From Urechis unicinctus (taxonomy: Eukaryota > Annelida > Polychaeta > Xenopneusta > Urechidae), in assembly GCA_034190875.2 (NCBI GenBank), contig CM067344.1:69809052-69873051 (forward strand): a stretch of DNA of 64,000 nucleotides, written 5' to 3'. This document shows positions 50,826-62,830 of the stretch, one piece after another. The notes under the pieces are model-generated. The model was not told the origin of the DNA, made no database searches, and worked only from the letters and a program-made list of their open reading frames with translations. Position 1 is the first letter of the stretch. The number at the start of each line of letters is the position of its first letter. Made by a program: the position numbers and the translations under genes.

Positions 50826-53260
50826 GACTGGGTAGATATAACCCCTACATCTGCAACGGGTGGATATAATGCCACTCAGCGAGAAGATATAACACCCTAC
50901 TCCTGGACTGGAGGATATAACCCCATACGCCTAGACTAAGAAGATATAAAACCATTCACCTAGACTGAGACGATAAACAAATACACCTAGACTGAGAGGA
51001 TATAAACCCATACACATAGACTGAGAGGATATAACCCCATGCATCTAGACTGAGAGGATATAACCCCATACTCCTGGAATGAGAGGATATAACCCCATAT
51101 CCCTGGACGGAGAAGATATAACCCCATACACGTAGACTAAGAAGATATAAACCCATTCACTTAGACTGAGAGTATATACAAATACACTTAGACTGAGAGG
51201 ATATAACCCCATACACCTAGACTGAGAGGAGATATAACCCCATGCATCCGGACTGAGAGGATATATCCCAATACGCCTAGACTGACAGGATATAACCCCC
51301 AACACCTAGACTGAGAGGATATAACCCCATACACCTAGACTAGGAAGATATAACCCCATACACCTAGACTGAGAGGATATACAAATACACCTAGTCTGAG
51401 AGGATATAACCCCATACACCTAGACTGAGAGGATATAACCCCATACACTGGACTGCGAGGATATAACCCCATACACCTAGACTGAGAGGATATAACCCCA
51501 TACACCTAGACTAGGAAGATATAACCCCATACACCTAGACTGAGAGGATATACAAATACACCTAGACTGAGAGGATATAACCCCATACACCTAGACTAAG
51601 AAGATATAAAACCATTCACCTAGACTGAGACGATAAACAAATACACCAAGACTGAGAGGATATAAACCCATACACATAGACTGAGAGGATATAACCCCAT
51701 GCATCTAGACTGAGAGGATATAACCCCATACTCCTGGAATGAGAGGATATAACCCCATATCCCTGGACGGAGAAGATATAACCCCATACACGTAGACTAA
51801 GAAGATATAAACCCATTCACTTAGACTGAGAGTATATACAAATACACTTAGACTGAGAGGATATAACCCCATACACCTAGACTGAGAGGATATAACCCCA
51901 TGCATCCGGACTGAGAGGATATATCCCAATACGCCTAGACTGACAGGATATAACCCCAAACACCTAGACTGAGAGGATATAACCCCATACACCTAGACTA
52001 GGAAGATATAACCCCATACACCTAGACTGAGAGGATATACAAATACACCTAGTCTGAGAGGATATAACCCCATACACCTAGACTGAGAGGATATAACCCC
52101 ATACACCTGGACTGCGAGGATATAACCCCATACACCTAGACTGAGAGGATATAACCCCATACACCTAGACTAGGAAGATATAACCCCATACACCTAGACT
52201 GAGAGGATATACAAATACACCTAGACTGAGAGGATATAACCCCATACACCTAGACTAAGAAGATATAAAACCATTCACCTAGACTGAGACGATAAACAAA
52301 TACACCAAGACTGAGAGGATATAAACCCATACACATAGACTGAGAGGATATAACCCCATGCATCTAGACTGAGAGGATATAACCCCATACTCCTGGAATG
52401 AGAGGATATAACCCCATATCCCTGGACGGAGAAGATATAACCCCATACACGTAGACTAGGAAGATATAAACCCATTCACCTAGACTGAGAGTATATACAA
52501 ATACACTTAGACTGAGAGGATATAACCCCATACACCTAGACTGAGAGGATATAACCCCATGCATCCGGACTGAGAGGATATATCCCAATACGCCTAGACT
52601 GACAGGATATAACCCCAAACACCTAGACTGAGAGGATATAACCCCATACACCTAGACTAGGAAGATATAACCCCATACACCTAGACTGAGAGGATATACA
52701 AATACACCTAGACTGAGAGGATATAACCCCATACACCTAAACTGAGAGGATATAACCCCATACACCTGGGCTGAGAGGATATAACCCCATACACCTAGAC
52801 TGAGAGGATATAACCCCATACACCTAGACTAGGAAGATATAACCCCATACACCTAGACTGAGAGGATATACAAATACACCTAGACTGAGAGGATATAAAC
52901 CCATACACATAGACTGAGAGGATATAACCCCATGCATCTAGACTGAGAGGATATAACCCCATACTCCTGGAATGAGAGGATATAACCCCATATCCCTGGA
53001 CGGAGAAGATATAACCCCATACACGTAGACTAAGAAGATATAAACCCATTCACCTAGACTGAGAGTATATACAAATACACTTAGACTGAGAGGATATAAC
53101 CCCATACACCTAGACTGAGAGGATATAACCCCATGCATCCGGACTGAGAGGATATATCCCAATACGCCTAGACTGACAGGATATAACCCCATACACCTAG
53201 ACCGAGAGAACATAACCCCATACACCTAGACTGAGAGGATATAACCCCATACATCTGGAT
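50826..53260. repeat. Higher-order satellite: 29-bp monomers in a ~660-bp repeat
   Basis: The monomer reads GAGGATATAACCCCATACAC then CTAGACTGA. Diagnostic variants (TATAAACCCATACACATAGA, CATGCATCTAG, CTCCTGGAATGAG, ATCCCTGGACGGAG) recur in the same order. The block start falls at about 51001, 51661, 52320 and 52894, giving periods of 660, 659 and 574. The last block is short by about 85 bp, or three monomers. Blocks differ by only a few bases. Confidence 0.95.
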
Positions 53261-53780
53261 GGGCTTAGAGTTAACGATCATTTCTGCATCATTCAACTAC
53301 CAATGTTAATTAATCCTCCGTAACTGTAGGCATGTGCCTTTCTGACATGAATTCACACTAATTAGGACTGTGGTCGCTAATTGACAAGATAAATTCTGAA
53401 CCGATGATGTACAAAAGCATATTCTTCAAGTACAATATAGAAGCTCAGAGAATTCAGTAGTGGTTGAGAGCGGGAAGGTCTCAGGAGAAGTCTAAGGGGG
53501 GGACCCGGAGGTCACACAGGAGGAGCTTTAGCAAAGAGACGTCACACAGAGAAGGTCAAGAAGAGGCCTGTGACCCAGGGTGAGGTCAGTCAGGAGATGT
53601 CGATCCTGGGGAGGTCATACAGAGGGGTCACACAGGGAGCGTTCACGCAGGTAGAGGAATCCATGGAAGGTCACTTTAGGAAGGTAACACAGGGAATGTC
53701 ACAGAGGATACATGCATCATCTCGTCTGCGTTCCAGTATCCTTGGTGGTGTGACAAAGATGTTATGATAAAGTCAGAGGG
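53261..53780. other. Unique to mildly repetitive sequence
   Basis: 53490-53720 has irregular GGTCACACAGG motifs. No gene is supported. Confidence 0.4.
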
Positions 53781-54480
53781 TGAGGGAACTATGTATGCGG
53801 CGGATGTGGGACGGAATGGAAAAGAGGAAGCTGAGGGTATGGAAAGGTTATAGCATTGATGATGCATAGGATGTGACAGGGTGGTGGAGGTGGGGATACT
53901 GATAGGGTGATGGCGATGAGGGTGTGAGAGGGTGGTGGAGATGAGGGTGTGTGAGGGTGATGGAGATGAGGATGTGAGAGGATGATGGAGATGAGGGTGT
54001 GAGAGGGTGATGAGGGCATGAGAGGGTGATGGAAATGAGGGTGTTTAAGGGCGATGAGGGTGTGAGAGGGTGATAGAGATGAGGGTGTTAGAGGGTGTGA
54101 GAGGGTGATGGAGATGAGGATGTGAGAGGGAATGGAGATGAGGATGTGAGAGGGTGATGGAGATGAGGGTGTGAGAGGGTGTGATAAGGTGATGGAGATG
54201 AGGGTGTCAGAGGATGGTGGAGATGAGGGTGTGATAAGGTGATTGAGATGAGGGTATGAGAGGGTGATGGAGACGAGGGTGTGAGAGGGTGATGGAGATG
54301 AGGGTGTGAGAGGGTGATGGAGATGAGGGTGTGAGAGGGTGATGGAGATGAGGGTGTGATAAGATGATGGAGATGACGGTGTGAGAGGGTGATGGGGATG
54401 AGGGTATGAGAGGGCGATGGAGATGAGGGTGTGAGAGAATGGTGGAGATAGGGATGTCGAGGGTGTTTGAGGTTAATGAC
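53781..54480. repeat. G-rich minisatellite, ~25-bp unit
   Basis: Units of GATGAGGGTGTGAGAGGGTG and ATGGA with frequent internal deletions. The plus strand is nearly free of C. Confidence 0.92.
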
Positions 54481-55560
54481 GATGAGGATGTTGAGGGTGG
54501 CGCCTGGGAATGAACTGTGTGCGCTATAAGGCCCTGGAGTGATAGAAACAGTCAGCCAGGCGAGCAACATGAAGCAGCTAGCGTGCTGAAGGAAGAAATA
54601 TGTACCCTGATCACTGATAATCAGGCCGACACCATGAGTGCAGGGGCGTTATTTTTGCTGTTGTTGTTGTTAATAATGATGATGATGATGATGATGATGC
54701 AAAGAATAACCCATCGAATAGCACGTTCTCAGGCGGGTTTATCGGGTAGACTTGGCTGACTGGGGGGAATATCAGGCTCCATGTATGGCATCACTACACA
54801 TATCCGTCCTTATTATCTGTCTTATCTCCACAGAGTAAAACAATGTCTTGATTCGAGCCCAATATGGAAACTATATTATACTCGGATGCACCTGTTGAAA
54901 AGGCCAATGATTTACCCGTGTAGTTCCACGAAGGATTCCTTGTCTACCTAGGTGGTTTTAAAATTGTCAATGCTGCGATCGTGTCACTGACGAAGCAGAG
55001 GATGGTATATATTCTGATCGCGTACGAGCATGACTTGCAGAAATTAAAGAAAAATAACACAATATATCATTTTCTACGAAATTTTATTTGACCAATAAGC
55101 TTGGAGCTATCAGGCTTTACTGACAATAATGCAAAGCAACACAAAATATTAGCTTAGGCATAATGTAATGTAACATGACATACTGAGGGCCCGTGGGCAC
55201 ACTGAGAACCTACTCGACAGTGTATAAGACTGGTTATCAAACACATACTAAACACACACTGGCTTCACACACGAGGTGGAACCAAACAACACTCTCCACA
55301 ATGGCACTTCTCTAACACTTAACAATGCAGCTTTTTTTAGCCATGAAGCACAGAGAAACATGGAGAAGAGAGATAGAGCATCCACTGGTGATCACCAGCT
55401 AACGCTGACGGGGAGCCCAAGTGTTGTTCCCCTAGCGACATCACCATGATTACAATGTGGCTATGGGTAGGACCTCACCTTGATGACAAATTTACTTCCA
55501 ACATATACAGCAATGCAGGGAGCAAGCTTGAAGCTAACTGCTCGACCTTACAACTTTCCC
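54481..55560. other. Unique sequence with a small GAT microsatellite
   Basis: An (ATG)n run lies at 54676-54699. TTTATT at 55083-55088 gives AATAAA on the minus strand. It could be a distal polyadenylation signal for the cassette A transcript, but this is unproven. Confidence 0.35.
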
Positions 55561-55760
55561 TGACAGCTTGAAGCTAACCTTTTCCGTTTGTATCAGCTTG
55601 AAGCTAACCTTTTCCGTTTGTATCAGCTTGAAGCTAACCTTTTCCGTTTGTATCAGCTTGAAGCTAACCTTTTCCGTTTGTATCAGCTTGAAGCTAACCT
55701 TTTCCGTTCGTATCAGCTTGAAGCTATCACTTCCCCATTTAATATCAGCTTGAAGCAAAC
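55561..55760. repeat. Tandem array, 30-bp unit x~7
   Basis: Units read CAGCTTGAAGCTAACCTTTT then CCGTTTGTAT. Five are almost identical and the outer two diverge. Each holds the small inverted repeat AGCTT-G-AAGCT. Confidence 0.94.
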
Positions 55761-58700
55761 ATTTTCCCAAATGCTACCAATGCCATGGTGCTCACAGCAA
55801 CACAAGGCAGATGACCAATTAAGTATCTCCTTAACCATCACAACTCGCCCGGCCCGATGCTCCAACAACATACCGTATATCACAGCTCACATGCCCAAAT
55901 ATGCTGCTCTCATAGAGCGAACGGATTCGATGTGCCCACCATATTATACAAAATTTGTTAATGGAAAAATGGAAAAACGTCACCCCTTCCACCGGTATAG
56001 TCATAGAATTCTGCAGTCAAGTGGCAAAAGAAATGTAGCCATAATTATGGAGCGCATCATGTCAACTGACGTATCATGAATAGAAGACAAATTGTGGTGA
56101 AGCGAAACCTGCACAACGTCGATGTTGGTAATAGCCAGCCAGTTAAACGTGCGTGCTCCAGGCGTGCCGAGCAACGCGGACAAACTCAATTGGATAATAT
56201 ATATGTATAAGTGGGATATGGTAACACCGTGGCACCTATAACCCTAATCGACATTTCAGTTTAACTGCCACCGATACTTGCATCTTTATTTACAAGAAAA
56301 CACCACGCCCCCTTTTATCCCCACTCCCAAATAAGTGATGTTTGACCGCTGGCCACCGCGGTAACGTCAGATGTCGTGAAGTAGAGAGAAACATACAGGC
56401 GCTACAGACCGTAGGTCAGCTTCTAATGAGTAACGTCGAGAAACTGGGGCCAGCATTACGGGCCGGTATCAGGGCAGTGGGCAAATGGCGACAGGAGGGG
56501 GCACTCATAGTGGTTTATTAGTCATCTGAGTATGTAGCAGTCGTAATGAGCCAAAGAGTACCCCCGTCCTACATCGCCTTACAGACAAACAACACCCCCT
56601 TGTCAGTGATAGATGTTAGGTGGATTGATATGAGAACTACAACGTGTATACGAAGAGATATATGTGGAGCAACGCGGCATCTGCCATTGCTTGCGTCAAC
56701 AAGTCACCAGGTTTAGTTTTGCTTAATGTAGAACATAGACGCATCAATAGGATCTTTGTCACATGACGAGGGTGAATCCCGGTACATCAACCAATCACAT
56801 GTACACCAAGCTAAGTAATGGAAATATAATACAATATATATATATGCATATTTATACACAATATTAATATTTTGTCCACAAACGAGAATTGTAAACTACC
56901 ATATCATACACAAGTTTGAATGAAAAGCCTACTAGAGGAGAGAGCGAGCTTGGCAGCCCTTTCTAGGTTAGATGTTGAGAGCAAATGAGCAGAGGGGGGT
57001 TGTATTGATGGGGTCACTTCCGCCTCTGATGTCTGAGGCAAAGGACTGTATAACTCTAGCAACATAAATGCATAACCAGTGGATGTGGTCCGAGTGGCAA
57101 CCTGACACTTATACAATGACAATCACTCTTTGTCATACTAGGACAAACACAATCACAATCAAACCAGGACGATCACTCTATCACAACAATCAATCACTCT
57201 GAAACGCTTGAACAATCACAATCCCGAGGACCATCAATCATTCTGACAAACTATATGTCACACTGGAACAATCACAATTACTCTTTGTCACACCAAGTTA
57301 ATCAATCACTATCTGTCACCCTTAAACAATCACAATTACATTAGAACAATCAATCAGTCAAACCAGGACAATCACCATCTGTCCCATCAGTACATTCACA
57401 ATCACAGAGACAATCACACTGGTACAATCACTATCACTCTGTCACACCAGAACAATGAGAATCCCTTAGCCACTGCAGGACAACTGTTACACCTTAGTCT
57501 AACAGGAACAACCTAACAGCCTGCCAGGACAATCACTCTGTCACACAATGTTCATCCATCATATCAAGTCAATCACTCTCAGTTAAACAAGGACGGTAAC
57601 AATAATTACCTGATTGGAACAACAAAGACACCCATCCCATTGAATGAGATGAGGTGATAGCACTATGGTATGGCATTAGCATAGGACTGAGTCCCTGTAT
57701 GCTTTTAAGGCAGTTAGTTTGGGTACATTATCAAACATATCAAGATTTCCAAAAAAATAACCACTTTAGTCACTCAGGGTGATGTTCTGCCATTGAATAG
57801 CTGCTAAAACATCCAGAATAAAACCATATTCGTAACAGAAGGTTAGAATTCAATTCCACCCAAAAAGTCAGATAACATCCAATCCATTTGATGGTCAAGG
57901 GTAGTTGAAAAATCCAAGATGTTAAGTTGGATTACTCCGTATACCTAATTTGCCAATACAGAAGACCTAGTTAAGTATGCATAACATTGTTTGTAGGCAG
58001 GTGTGGGAGAGGGAGAGGTGGTGATGCTAGCATAGTGATTGATGTTGTGGGGATGCAGATGCTGATTACTGACTAGAAAGTGTAGGTTTAGATGTTCGGG
58101 CGATACAGCACACAACACATACACGAAGGGGTCAGGATGGGAGGGGGCAGGGTATTGTAGCCATCATTTGCGTAGGAGTGTTGTACATCGACTAAGCCTG
58201 CAATAAGCATTCTACAAGCAGGAGACAAGAAGCTGCCACTGGACTCTAAGCTGACACAGTCTTCCCAGCAACAACACCAGGCCAACCAACAGTATTCCAA
58301 GTAACAACAAGTACAATTCAAGGGCCCAGGTTTGATCAAGTTGCCTTTTTTTCAGTGAGATATTCAAGAGAATGAATGGGCTTTATTGATCAGCTGAGTG
58401 GATCAGCTTCAAGCCCTCCGGTCGTTAACAGGAATGCCCAAGCACAACAAAAGAACAACACACGTAAACCATCCAGAAATTCAAACAACCCAGCCAGCGA
58501 TCCCAAAGACCATCTGACCAATGGATGAACTAGGGGTCCAACAGACCAATGGCTGAACTAGGGGTCCCATGGACGACCTTTGGGTCCAACAGACCAATGG
58601 CTGAACTAGGGGACCCACAGACCCAACACCTATCCAAGCATTTATTCAAGCCACTTATCAACCATTTATGTCCACAAGCCACCCAACAACTGATCCTCTA

Positions 58701-60869
58701 CCAGATACCTAAACACCTACCACATCTTGAGCAGCATTCAAATTGTATACAAAAAACAGACCTTGAACAGTCATGTGAGACAATTAATTAGTAAGATTAT
58801 AACGAACAATTGTAATATTTACCAATAATAGAACGCAATGGAGATATGGCTATAAAAAAAACCCCACAACCGTGGACTACAACCAATCCCCACCCCCCGA
58901 CACACGCAGGCAACCTCGCCATACCATGTCGTCTCTAAATACATGGACACTTAATGAAAAAACTAGCAAGCATTGCCTATAAAATAGTTAATTCTCTAGA
59001 TGTTTGTGTGTGTGTTTGGGTACACCAATATGACACATACAGAGAAACATACATGATATACATAACAACACAGTTACCAAGTCGTCACCATAGACATTTC
59101 CATAGCAACACGATTCCCAAAATGCCAACATTATAACAATCAAATCATCATGCAAATTGACACACATTTTGTCACAGTGATGTGTGCCAGGCTCCAGAAG
59201 TGTTGCCTGTGCATTGAATGCGAGATGGACAAGCCCCAGAGAGACTCCCACACAGGGCTACAATGATACACGAGCACTAGGGGGAGTTACTATAGGTACA
59301 CACTAAAACCAGGTCACCAGGTGCACACTCCAATACTGACTCCTTTGATCTCCATTGAGAGCAATGCTAAAAGCCCAAGTGGCTAACAATTAAAGGAAAA
59401 AATGTTGGTAAGTGTGTATATATAAGATGTATACATAATATTTACATTTGTATAAAACAGTCTGGTAGATGTTATCTTGTGTAAAGTGCATGTTAATATT
59501 TCTGTGTTTTTAAACACTCTGCCAAGAGATGAAAAAGTGGAAATATACAATTTGCCGAACATACACATCAGCTTAATCCCAGCTAGCCCCACCTAGCTGG
59601 ATTCACTCGCTGTTGTCGCTCCGTTACAACTCCACTGAGCAAACTACACAAGTGCCCTCACGTGTACTTAAAAATTAGACATAGACAAGAATACAACCCC
59701 TTGAAAAGATGCAGGACACCGGGAACCAGTGTACTCACACTATCTGCTGCTGTTGTGAGAACACCACTACATTACACATACAGTTGTTGACATATTTACT
59801 TGGGAGAGTGCCCCCACCAACCTGCTTGGCGTACGGGAGAGGGGCACTCCCAGTGATAGAAGCATTATATGCATGAGAAGCGGACTGGACACAGACACAC
59901 AGTATCTGCCCTGGGGACAGTGTTTGACACTAGAAGGCCACCCGGGAGGCGATGACCAAGAAGTCATCGATTAATGCCCATCGGCTCGAACCTTGTTCAC
60001 CACACCATAAGCTACTGATCTGTATGTGCTAACATGACACCACGGCAATACACACAGTATCCCCGTAGATTAACATCTCAAGTAACAGAAGCACACTTGG
60101 TATAAAACGATTGTCAGTCTCAGACTGACTTTACCAACACTACCTACATATAACCACAATACAACCATTAACTGTCTGATGCATGAACAAAACAACGTTC
60201 CTTGATCATTAGGCAATGAAGAAAAATCCAATCATTAATTGTGGTCATCTACAAAATAGAAATTTGATACCATAACAAAACCTACTGAGGTGGAAACTAA
60301 GCATATGCTTGCAGCACAAGTACCACTTTTTACCCAGTTTTCAAAAGAACCACAACATTTCGTTTTAGGTAGTATCCTTCAAGGATGAATGCTGATCGAG
60401 TACTTAGTACAAGACACCACTAGCATTGCAACCAGGGGCTCAGAAAAAAACCTTCTGTTTTGAACACTGTTACCATGACAACACAAACAAAGAGAAACTC
60501 CTCTGCTGTTATTATTAAGGCTTATGGTAAATATGGAAGGCAAAATACCCCCAAATTCCCTTCTTGTTGCAAAAGTACCCTGTAATAACCGGCCTTGCCG
60601 CAATATTAGAAACACAGGGAACCAAAGAGGTGGTCATTACTGTCATATAGTTGTTGTTGTTGTTGTTGCAAGTGGTGTGTGTGCCGCATGACCAGTAGGT
60701 GGTAGGATGGTGTGGAGTCAGGGTGGAGTGGTGGACTAAGATGGGGCGATGAGGGCGCCAGACAGCAGCTGCACATGCTAGAGACAGATGCTCCTCTTCA
60801 TTGCACCGATGAGGATGCTGGCGGGAGGCTGTTGCCGTCGTCGTCGCCGCAGCAGCAGCAGCAGCAGCT
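55761..60869 (-). other. Downstream region of the cassette A exon (3' UTR then flank), with weak repeats
   Basis: I see no coding feature. AATAAA matches on the minus strand lie at 58641-58646 and 58382-58387, either of which could end the cassette A transcript. Loose CAATCACTCTGTCACACCA repeats fill 57120-57560. Three copies of a ~24-bp GACCAATGGCTGAACTAGGG unit lie at 58515-58620. Confidence 0.4.
60851..60868 (-). repeat. CTG triplet run just after the cassette A stop
   Basis: Immediately after the TAA at 60870-60872 the transcript would read AGCTGCTGCTGCTGCTGCTG and then a CGG/CGA run. It is a short 3' UTR trinucleotide tract. Confidence 0.85.
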
Positions 60870-61889
60870 TTATGGGTACTCCTTGTGTTGGAACTCTTTA
60901 TGAATGGGTGAGCTGGGTTCACTTTTAGGGAACACGGCGTGAGATGATGAGAAATTCTTTATCTGCTGCAGACTGAGCAGGCTGTTGGCAATCATCCCCT
61001 CACGTGACATGGACAGGTTGCGGTCGACCATAGGGTCGCGGGCTTTAGGGGTGAACGGGTCGGGGAAGGGGAAGTAGCGTGAAGGCATGCTGCCTGGGGC
61101 CAGATGGCTAAGTGGTGAGTTGAGCGAGTTGTTCGGTACACGCGGTGCAAATGGCAGACTGGAAGGCACTGGACTGTTCATGATGTTGGGACTGGGTGAG
61201 AATTGGTGGTGAGTTAGAGGCATGAATGCCGACGATTTGTTGGGGTCGCCGCTACCCACGTGTCCAACAGGACTCAAGCCTCCATTGCCCTCCATCTTCA
61301 CATCATGCATGTCCGAGTGAATGAGCCCCGGAGGCCCGGCCATCGACGCGCTGTTGTGCAGCGACTTGTTGGCGAAGGGAACCCTGCCCTGGCCATCCAC
61401 GTTGTGTTTGGTCATGTGCCGCGCCAGGTAGGTCTCCTGTGTGTACGACTTGCCGCAGATCCGACAGATGTGAGTCTTCAGGTGCTTCGTCTCCGAGTGC
61501 TTGGGGATGTGCTCGCGCAGACTCTGCTCGTCAGCGAAACACTTATAGCACGAGTTACAGCGATATGGCTTATCGGTCATATGCGAACGTGAATGAGACT
61601 GTAGGTTGGAGAGCTGCGAGAAAGCCTTTCCACAACCCGGGTGCTGACATTTGTACGGCTTCTCTCCCGTGTGTGTACGAATGTGCTGCTGCAAGTGGCA
61701 CAGCTGGGTAAATCGGCGCTCACAGATCTGGCATTTATATGGCTTGATCCCTGAATGGATGCGGGCGTGTTGGGAAAGGTAGGAGGAGTTGGCGAAACAT
61801 TTATTGCAAGTAGGGCATTTGTATGGTTTGGGGTCTTGCTTATGCACATGTTGACTATGCACCAGTAGGTCAGACTTTGACTCAAAGAT
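60870..61889 (-). CDS. C2H2 zinc-finger factor of the ZNF362/ZNF384/datilografo type, cassette A terminal exon
   Basis: Acceptor TTTTTTGCAG|ATCTTTGAG at 61889, phase 0, 339 codons to the TAA. It opens with IFESKSDLLVHSQHVH, the second half of finger 1, whose cysteines lie in the exon at 62466. Then follow YKCPTCNKCFANSSYLSQH (~22-45), YKCQICERRFTQLCHLQQH (~51-73), YKCQHPGCGKAFSQLSNLQ (~79-103), YRCNSCYKCFADEQSLREH (~109-131) and HICRICGKSYTQETYLARH (~140-162). FANSSYLSQH, QLSNLQSH and YTQETYLxxHM together are characteristic of the ZNF362/ZNF384/datilografo branch. The tail is Ser/Pro-rich, with V-K-M-E (~197-200), a canonical sumoylation motif, a PKSEPSSP stretch and SLLSLQQIKNF near the end. 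It is a nuclear DNA-binding regulator; in flies datilografo acts in the nervous system. The upstream extension of this frame to 61988 is intron. Confidence 0.92.
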   Translation of the reverse strand: MFESKSDLLVHSQHVHKQDPKPYKCPTCNKCFANSSYLSQHARIHSGIKPYKCQICERRFTQLCHLQQHIRTHTGEKPYKCQHPGCGKAFSQLSNLQSHSRSHMTDKPYRCNSCYKCFADEQSLREHIPKHSETKHLKTHICRICGKSYTQETYLARHMTKHNVDGQGRVPFANKSLHNSASMAGPPGLIHSDMHDVKMEGNGGLSPVGHVGSGDPNKSSAFMPLTHHQFSPSPNIMNSPVPSSLPFAPRVPNNSLNSPLSHLAPGSMPSRYFPFPDPFTPKARDPMVDRNLSMSREGMIANSLLSLQQIKNFSSSHAVFPKSEPSSPIHKEFQHKEYP

Positions 61890-62465
61890 CTGCAAAAAAG
61901 CAGAAAGGAGCAAAATCAGTCTGTGCTGCATAAGACACAGTCCGCCTGTAAAGGCCATGTAGGCTTTGTTTAAAGGCAGAATTTCCAAAAACCGAAACGA
62001 TCGATATGAGAACAGTTTGATGTAGAAAGCTGGGTCAAACCAGAATAGGCGCCACTGGCAAGATAACGCCTAGAAAGGTCCACAAAATGGCCACACGATT
62101 AGAGAGCGTTATCCAAAACTGATACAAAAGTTGGCGTTTGAGACTAATTTGACAGCGATTACCTAGATTTGAACCAGGAAATGCCATTTTAAAGGGGTGA
62201 TAGCCTCCTTTCTGCTTTTGAAACCAGCTTGTGCAACAACAACAATAAAAAAACACGGAAGAAAACAGCATAATTACAATACGAAAGGTGAGTAAGATGA
62301 GGCAGCAGTGGACCTTAACTAACAGCAGTGAGCATTAGGGGTGATGCCAACACACCCCGCTATCACATACTGCCAATAGGACAATCTAATCAGTAGTGAT
62401 GTGGCAAGGGTGTGGTCAGCTCAACCAAGCTCTTACCCGACCAAAGAAGAAAGCAGTGAACTTAC
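61890..62465 (-). other. Intron between the shared exon and cassette A
   Basis: A 576-bp intron with donor GATCAA|GTAAGTTC at 62466 and acceptor CTTTTTTGCAG at 61890. It splits finger 1 in phase 0. No internal features. Confidence 0.9.
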
Positions 62466-62830
62466 TTGATCACACATGCGGCAATGGTAGGTTTTGATGC
62501 TTCTGCTCACTGCAGGGTTGTTATTGTTAGGAAGCCCCTGACCCTTGACAGGCTGTGGTATGACAAGAGGAGGGCTCGTGGTCGAGATGTGGCTAGAAAC
62601 CGACGTGGGCATACCACTCATAAGATGGGGCGGTCCTCCCTGGTGGTTGCTACCGTGGTGTAGAGGACCCCCACCCATCGAACCTAGGCCCCCCATGCCG
62701 TCCTGGCCGAGGGGGCCTGAGCGACTGGATGGGGTTGGGGTGTGGGGTGGCGAGAAGATGGGTCCCGGATGACTGACGTGATTCACCTGGTTACCACCGT
62801 GGGCCATAGGAGGCGGCCGACTCATAGGCC
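62466..62830 (-). CDS. C2H2 zinc-finger factor, exon with Gly/Pro/His-rich region and first half of finger 1
   Basis: Acceptor GTGATTTCAG|GGCCTATGAG at 62830 (phase 1) and a strong donor CAA|GTAAGT at 62466 (phase 0); 365 bp, about 121 codons. It encodes a disordered Gly/Pro/His/Ser-rich stretch (MSRPPPMAHGGNQ.., SPPHTPTPSSRSG, PLHHGSNHQGGPPHLM) and ends S-I-K-T-Y-H-C-R-M-C-D-Q. T-Y-x-C-R-M-C is the start of the first finger in ZNF384-type proteins. Further 5' exons are expected beyond the window. The apparent start at 62840 is a GTG in the intron and is not used. It can be joined in frame to either 61889 or 24951. Confidence 0.88.

Noticed and set aside
61890..61988. N-terminal extension MEILPLNKAYMAF.. 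of the cassette A frame
   Set aside because: It lies upstream of a clear TTTTTTGCAG acceptor, and the split finger needs the join to 62466, so this part is intron.
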